Origin: Sphingopyxis sp. LC363
Lineage (GTDB): Bacteria; Pseudomonadota; Alphaproteobacteria; Sphingomonadales; Sphingomonadaceae
Assembly (NCBI RefSeq): GCF_000756385.1
Contig: NZ_JNFC01000028.1
Coordinates: forward strand, 1 to 48,614
DNA: 48,614 nt
Direction of reading: 5' to 3'
Shown: positions 44,453 to 48,614 of the stretch, piece after piece
Position numbering within the stretch: the first letter of the stretch is position 1
Layout of the letters: the number at the start of each line of letters is the position of its first letter
Notes under the pieces: model-generated
The model's database searches: none
What the model was told of the DNA's origin: nothing
The model's input: the letters and a program-made list of their open reading frames with translations, nothing else
Translations under genes and position numbers: made by a program

Positions 44453-45537
44453 TTGCGATACTCGCGGCGCGTGACCGGAATGTCGCGGCCCTGCATCGCC
44501 AGCGTGCGCAGGATGCCTTCGCGGATGCCGCGGTCGGCGACGCCAACGCGCGCGGCGGGCCACAGGTCGATGATGCTTTCGAGGATCGCGCAGCCCGCGA
44601 CGACCAGATCGGCGCGCTCGCGCCCGATGCACGCGATCTCGGCGCGGTCGGCGATGCTCGCGTCGGCGAGGCGGCGGCTGATGTCGCGCATCGCGTCGGC
44701 GGGAACGACGAGGCCGTCGACCGCGCGGCGGTCGTAGCGCGGCAGGTTCAGGAAGACGCTGGCGAGCGTCGTCACCGTGCCGCTGGTGCCGAGCAGGCGC
44801 AGCGGCTCGCCGGCAAAACGTTCGGCGCGCGCGGCAAAGGCGGCAAAGGCCTCGCGCGTCACCTGGCGCATATGCGCGTAAGCGGCTTGGCGGCCCGCGA
44901 GGCTGTCGTCGGGCAGCGGCGCGTGTTCGGTCAGCGACACGACGCCCCACGGCACGCTGATCCAGTCGTGGATCTTGACGTCATGCTCGGCGACCTCGAC
45001 GTGCATCAGCTCGGTCGACCCGCCGCCGATGTCGAAGATCAGCGCCGGGCCGTCGCCGGGTTCCATCAGATTGTGGCAACCCAATACCGCCAGCTTCGCT
45101 TCCTCGGCCGCCGAGATGATGTCGAGGACGATCCCCGTCTCGCGGCGGACGCGTTCGGCGAGTTCCGCGCCGTTGCTCGCACGGCGGCACGCCTCGGTCG
45201 CGACCGCGCGCGACAGCGAGACGTGGCGGCGGCGCAGCTTGTCGGCGCAGATCGCGAGCGCCGCGACGGTGCGGTCCATCGCCGCGTTGCTGATCCGGCC
45301 GGTGCCGTGCAGCCCCTCGCCCAGCCGCACGATGCGCGAAAAGGCGTCGATGACGACCAATTCGCCATTTTGCGGCCTCGCGATCAGCAATCTGCAATTG
45401 TTGGTGCCAAGGTCGATCGCGGCATAGCTGCGCGGCCGCGTGATCGGCAATGGGCGCGATTCGCCGCCCGCTTTTCGTCCTCTTGCCGCCGGGCCGGGCC
45501 GCGGCGGTCGCCCTGATGGCGCTGCCATTTGCCGCAT
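44449..45537 (-). CDS. ppx: Ppx/GppA-family phosphatase
   Basis: A 362 aa ASKHA-fold enzyme that hydrolyses polyphosphate and/or pppGpp. It has YAAIDLGTNNCRLLIA at about 39-54, the phosphate-2 motif IFDIGGGSTEL, and LGTSGTVTTLASV. It lacks the C-terminal HD domain found in longer homologues. The start is uncertain: ATG at 45537 or 45528, neither with a strong ribosome binding site; the first ~35 residues are Pro/Arg/Gly-rich and poorly conserved. It is coupled to rlmE. Confidence 0.88.
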   Translation of the reverse strand: MRQMAAPSGRPPRPGPAARGRKAGGESRPLPITRPRSYAAIDLGTNNCRLLIARPQNGELVVIDAFSRIVRLGEGLHGTGRISNAAMDRTVAALAICADKLRRRHVSLSRAVATEACRRASNGAELAERVRRETGIVLDIISAAEEAKLAVLGCHNLMEPGDGPALIFDIGGGSTELMHVEVAEHDVKIHDWISVPWGVVSLTEHAPLPDDSLAGRQAAYAHMRQVTREAFAAFAARAERFAGEPLRLLGTSGTVTTLASVFLNLPRYDRRAVDGLVVPADAMRDISRRLADASIADRAEIACIGRERADLVVAGCAILESIIDLWPAARVGVADRGIREGILRTLAMQGRDIPVTRREYRK

Positions 45538-45650
45538 GGCTATTGTACCTGTTCTGCTCACGCGCCCGCAAAACCGCGAACGTGCACTTGGCGGCGAACC
45601 TAGGCTTCCCGCGCCCGCATGGCAAGGCCCCCGCCCGGGGACGGGCCCGC

Positions 45651-45685
45651 AAAGAAAACCCCGCCCGGCGCGGGGCCGGACGGGG
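45651..45685 (-). terminator. Rho-independent terminator
   Basis: On the minus strand an 11-bp stem, CCCCGTCCGGC / GCCGGGCGGGG with one G-T pair and a 5-base loop, is followed by TTTTCTTT. It lies about 40 bases after the stop of the glycine-zipper gene and would end its transcript. Confidence 0.8.
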
Positions 45686-45727
45686 TCGAAGGGGGAGAGG
45701 AAAGTTGTTGGGGGTCGGGTCTGCCCC

Positions 45728-46129
45728 TTAACGGCAGCCGTCATTCCCCCTGTCGATCGCGCGGCCGGCGAGGGCGCCGACGGCGCCGCCGATGATCGTG
45801 CCGACCGTCTTGTCGCCGCGGCCCGCGATTTCATGGCCGGCGAGGCCGCCAGCGATCGCGCCGATCACGGTCCCGCCGGTTCCCTTGTCGCACTGGCGAT
45901 AATGGCGGCGGTTGTCGCGGTAATAGCGGCGATCGCTCCGGTAATCGCGGCGATCGTAACGGCGATAGTCGCGGCGGTCATAGCGACGGTCGTCGCGATC
46001 ATAGCCGCTGTAATAGCTCGAATAGCCGCCCTGGTCATAATAACCGTTCTGCGCCGCGGCGGGCGTTGCCAGGCCCAGCGTCGCGGTGGACATCAGGGCG
46101 GCGATCGAGAGAGTCACCATTTTTTTCAT
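45728..46129 (-). CDS. Glycine-zipper (17 kDa surface antigen-like) protein
   Basis: A 133 aa exported protein. It has a signal peptide (about 1-26, cleavage after PAAA), then a Tyr/Arg/Asp-rich low-complexity stretch (YDRRDYRRYDRRDYRSDRR, about 44-80), then a glycine-zipper 2TM domain (GTVIGAIAGGLAGHEIAGRGD...TIIGGAVGALAGRAIDRG). Proteins of this type are outer-envelope proteins of uncertain role. ATG at 46129 has AAGGAG nearby. It has its own terminator and a divergent neighbour. Confidence 0.88.
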   Translation of the reverse strand: MKKMVTLSIAALMSTATLGLATPAAAQNGYYDQGGYSSYYSGYDRDDRRYDRRDYRRYDRRDYRSDRRYYRDNRRHYRQCDKGTGGTVIGAIAGGLAGHEIAGRGDKTVGTIIGGAVGALAGRAIDRGNDGCR

Positions 46130-46293
46130 CGTATTTCTCCTTCTTTCGTCACTTGGCCCTTCGGGGCTGTGGTCGATGATCATGTTTTGCCCGATTCGCA
46201 TTGAGCGAAGCCTGAACATCATTGTTGGCTGCCGTTCAGCTTCGCGCGCCGAAACGCTTTCCTTTCGCTCGGCGGCACCCTAACCCCGCCGCG
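46130..46293. promoter_or_regulatory. Divergent promoter region
   Basis: These 164 bases lie between the glycine-zipper gene (minus) and the phytase-like gene (plus) and must carry both promoters. I see no further gene; exact promoter elements were not resolved. Confidence 0.4.
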
Positions 46294-47304
46294 ATGCGCC
46301 GCCTCCTTACCGCTGCCCTGATCTTCGCCGCGCTCGGGCCGATGCCCGGAACCGTGATGCGTGCCCCGGAACCGGACCTGACCGAAAGCGCCGCCGCGCG
46401 CCCGCTCATATTCGCGCCGGAAGCGGCCGGTACGCTGCGCTTCGTGCGCGGCTGGCACCTCGTCAGCCCGCACAGCCGCTTCGGCGGCTTCTCGGCGCTC
46501 GCGCGGACGAGAACAGAGGCGGGGGCGAACCGTTTTCAACTCGCCGGCGACAATGGCTATTGGACGCGACTGACGCTCGATTCGCGCGGCGCGGTTTCGG
46601 ATGTCGAAATCCGGCCGCTGCCCACTCCCGACGGGCGCCCGCCGCGCAAGTCGATGGCCGATGCCGAGGCGATGGTCGTCGACCCTGCGAGCGGCAAAAG
46701 CTGGATCGCGCTCGAAGGGATCAACGAAATCTGGCGGCTGGACGCCGACCTCGCGGCGATCGAGGCGCGCCGCAAGCTGCCCCACCCGCGCTGGCCCGCG
46801 AATCGCGGCTCCGAAGCGATGGTGCGGCTCGCCGACGGGCGCACAATCGTCCTTTCCGAAGACGCCGACGACGATCCGCGCGGACGCGAAGGACTGCTCT
46901 ATGCCGACGACCCCGCCGAACCCGGCCCGGCGCCGATCCGCTTCTTCTACGCGTCGGACGGGCGCGGTCTCGTCAGCGACGCCGCGCCGCTGCCCGACGG
47001 GCGCATCCTGCTCGTCCACCGGCGGCTCGGTTTCGATCCGGTGTTCACGACGATCGTCGCGATCCTCGATCCCGCCGACATCAAGGCGGACAGCATCGTG
47101 CGATCGCGGACGATCGGCCGCGTTCCCGCACCGCTCGCCGAAAATTACGAGGGCGCAGCGGTCTCGGTCGAAGGCGGGCGCACCTTCCTCTGGCTCGTCG
47201 CCGACAATAATTTCAACGTCTGGCAGCGCAGCCTGCTCTTGCAGTTCGAGCTGGTGGACCTGCCGCCCAAAAGAACGCCGGACAGCAAAAAGGCCGCACG
47301 GTAA
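46294..47304 (+). CDS. Esterase-like activity of phytase family protein
   Basis: A 336 aa secreted protein. It has a signal peptide (MRRLLTAALIFAALGPMPG), then a single phytase-like beta-propeller domain: FGGFSALA, FQLAGDNGYWTRL, DAEAMVVDP, NRGSEAMVRLADG and the closing NYEGAAVSVEGGRTFLWLVADNN. The family carries esterase-like or phosphodiesterase annotations but most members lack a proven substrate. The ATG at 46294 gives the signal peptide; an upstream frame to 46222 does not. The C-terminus is Lys/Arg-rich. Confidence 0.88.
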   Translation: MRRLLTAALIFAALGPMPGTVMRAPEPDLTESAAARPLIFAPEAAGTLRFVRGWHLVSPHSRFGGFSALARTRTEAGANRFQLAGDNGYWTRLTLDSRGAVSDVEIRPLPTPDGRPPRKSMADAEAMVVDPASGKSWIALEGINEIWRLDADLAAIEARRKLPHPRWPANRGSEAMVRLADGRTIVLSEDADDDPRGREGLLYADDPAEPGPAPIRFFYASDGRGLVSDAAPLPDGRILLVHRRLGFDPVFTTIVAILDPADIKADSIVRSRTIGRVPAPLAENYEGAAVSVEGGRTFLWLVADNNFNVWQRSLLLQFELVDLPPKRTPDSKKAAR

Positions 47305-47338
47305 TCCGGCGGCCTGATTGCGTTTTTGTGCCGCGAAA

Positions 47339-47417
47339 CGGTTCCGGCCCGCTCCCCCACCCAACCTCCCGACATGGTAGCCTATGGGAGGTTGGGTGGG
47401 GGAGCGGGCCGGAACCG
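47339..47417. repeat. Long perfect hairpin A (32-bp arms)
   Basis: Arms 47339-47370 and 47386-47417 are perfect inverse complements with a 15-base loop. The arm includes CCGGCCCGCTCCCCCACCC. It lies between the convergent phytase-like gene and rpmB. It has no T-run, but such a stem could still block transcription from both sides. It is related to hairpin B at 47892-47975. Confidence 0.92.
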
Positions 47418-47433
47418 CACCAGATCAAAGCGC

Positions 47434-47727
47434 TTAAGCGGCCTTTTCGGCCAGCTTCTTCGTCACTTCCTTCTTCAGCTTGCGCGCGTTCGCCGACAGC
47501 TGGTCGTCGCCGGCCTTGAGCAGCCAGTTGTCGAGGCCGCCATTATGCTCGACCGAACGCAGCCCGTGGGTCGACACGCGCAGCTTCACGCCCTTGCCGA
47601 GCGCGTCCGACAGCAACGTCACATTCTGCAGGTTGGGCAGGAAGGTGCGCTTGGTCTTGTTGTTGGCGTGGCTGACATTGTGGCCAACCTGGCGGCCCTT
47701 GCCGGTCAGTTCGCAGATGCGCGACAT
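47434..47727 (-). CDS. rpmB: 50S ribosomal protein L28
   Basis: A 97 aa ribosomal protein with the family's start [27 protein letters not shown] and FLPNLQNV. It has the slightly long C-terminus usual in alphaproteobacteria. It is a single-gene unit bounded on both sides by long hairpins. Confidence 0.97.
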   Translation of the reverse strand: MSRICELTGKGRQVGHNVSHANNKTKRTFLPNLQNVTLLSDALGKGVKLRVSTHGLRSVEHNGGLDNWLLKAGDDQLSANARKLKKEVTKKLAEKAA

Positions 47728-47891
47728 CGTCTTCGTCCTTGTCCAAGAAACTGGGTCAAAAAAATTTCAGGTCGGCGTCCGGGCACTTCCCGCAAAACGG
47801 GGAGCACAAGACCGGAGTGAGCCGGGAAAGGCGCGCGCTTATCGGCTTGCCGGAGATTCGTCAAGCGAATAGGGCGGTTCCACTGCGTGGA

Positions 47892-48459
<568 letters not shown>

Positions 48460-48505
48460 CGACGACAGGGACGGCTTTGGGGTGGGGAGCTGTCATCAGT
48501 TTGAC

Positions 48506-48583
48506 CGTCATCCCGGCGAAGGCCGGGATCTCGCCGGTGCGGTAAACCGATAGGACGAGATCCCGGCCTTCGCCGGGATGACG
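48506..48583. repeat. Inverted pair of the 27-base palindromic unit, copies 2 and 3
   Basis: Copy 2 (48506-48532) is identical to 42125-42151. Copy 3 (48557-48583) is its exact reverse complement, with 24 bases between. Each unit is itself a hairpin, and the pair can form a larger 27-bp stem. It lies just after tadA. This is the form of a REP/BIME-like element, common in sphingomonad intergenic DNA. Confidence 0.88.
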
Positions 48584-48614
48584 AGGAGTGTCGCGCAGCG
48601 ATGGGGAGGGGGAC

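Noticed and set aside
47339..47417. Simple rho-independent terminator between the phytase-like gene and rpmB
   Set aside because: The 32-bp perfect stem has no T-run on either strand and has a related inverted copy at 47892-47975, so a repeat element is the better description, though it may still stop transcription.

Overview
The window is high-GC DNA that reads like a chromosome segment of an alphaproteobacterium in the Sphingomonadales. A Sphingopyxis- or Sphingomonas-type genome is my inference from the trb gene order with trbK and a DUF2274 gene, the style of the cobalamin locus, and the short palindromic repeats; no rRNA or other taxonomic marker is present. Nearly every gene can be read, and most sit in tightly overlapping operons (ATGA, GTGA or TGATG junctions).

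Region 1 (1-11152) is the right end of an integrated conjugative element. It holds the tail of a trb mating-pair operon (trbK-L-F-G-I plus a DUF2274 gene), two cargo genes, and a tyrosine integrase. The cargo genes are a CoiA-like nuclease protein of 622 aa and an unrecognised 1068 aa protein with an Mrr-like nuclease N-terminus. The region ends in the 3' half of a tRNA-Gly(GCC), which I read as the attachment-site scar. The cargo pair is the best candidate here for an undescribed system, possibly defence.

Region 2 (11275-33134) is a surface-adhesion locus. A PilZ-domain membrane protein is divergent from a 4404 aa repeat adhesin (VCBS/Ig-like repeats, VWA domain, RTX block). The adhesin is followed by an OmpA-family protein, a TolC-type outer membrane channel, a LapB-type ABC exporter, a SleB-type cell wall hydrolase and a HlyD-type adaptor. 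A convergent LapG-type cysteine protease closes the locus. Together they look like a Lap-type system in which a type I-secreted adhesin is held at the surface and can be released by periplasmic proteolysis. No LapD-like receptor is seen in the window.

Region 3 (33222-42055, minus strand) is a nine-gene cobalamin uptake and salvage operon behind a cobalamin riboswitch: btuB-type receptor, DUF1636 protein, cobT, alpha-ribazole phosphatase, cobS, cobC, cobD, cobQ, cobU. No corrin-ring synthesis genes are present in the window, so uptake and late assembly or remodelling is the visible role.

Region 4 (42112-48614) is ordinary chromosome: an S41 protease lipoprotein, rlmE with a Ppx/GppA phosphatase, a glycine-zipper protein, a phytase-like esterase protein, rpmB and tadA. 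It also carries palindromic repeats, including two related giant hairpins flanking rpmB with compensatory base changes.
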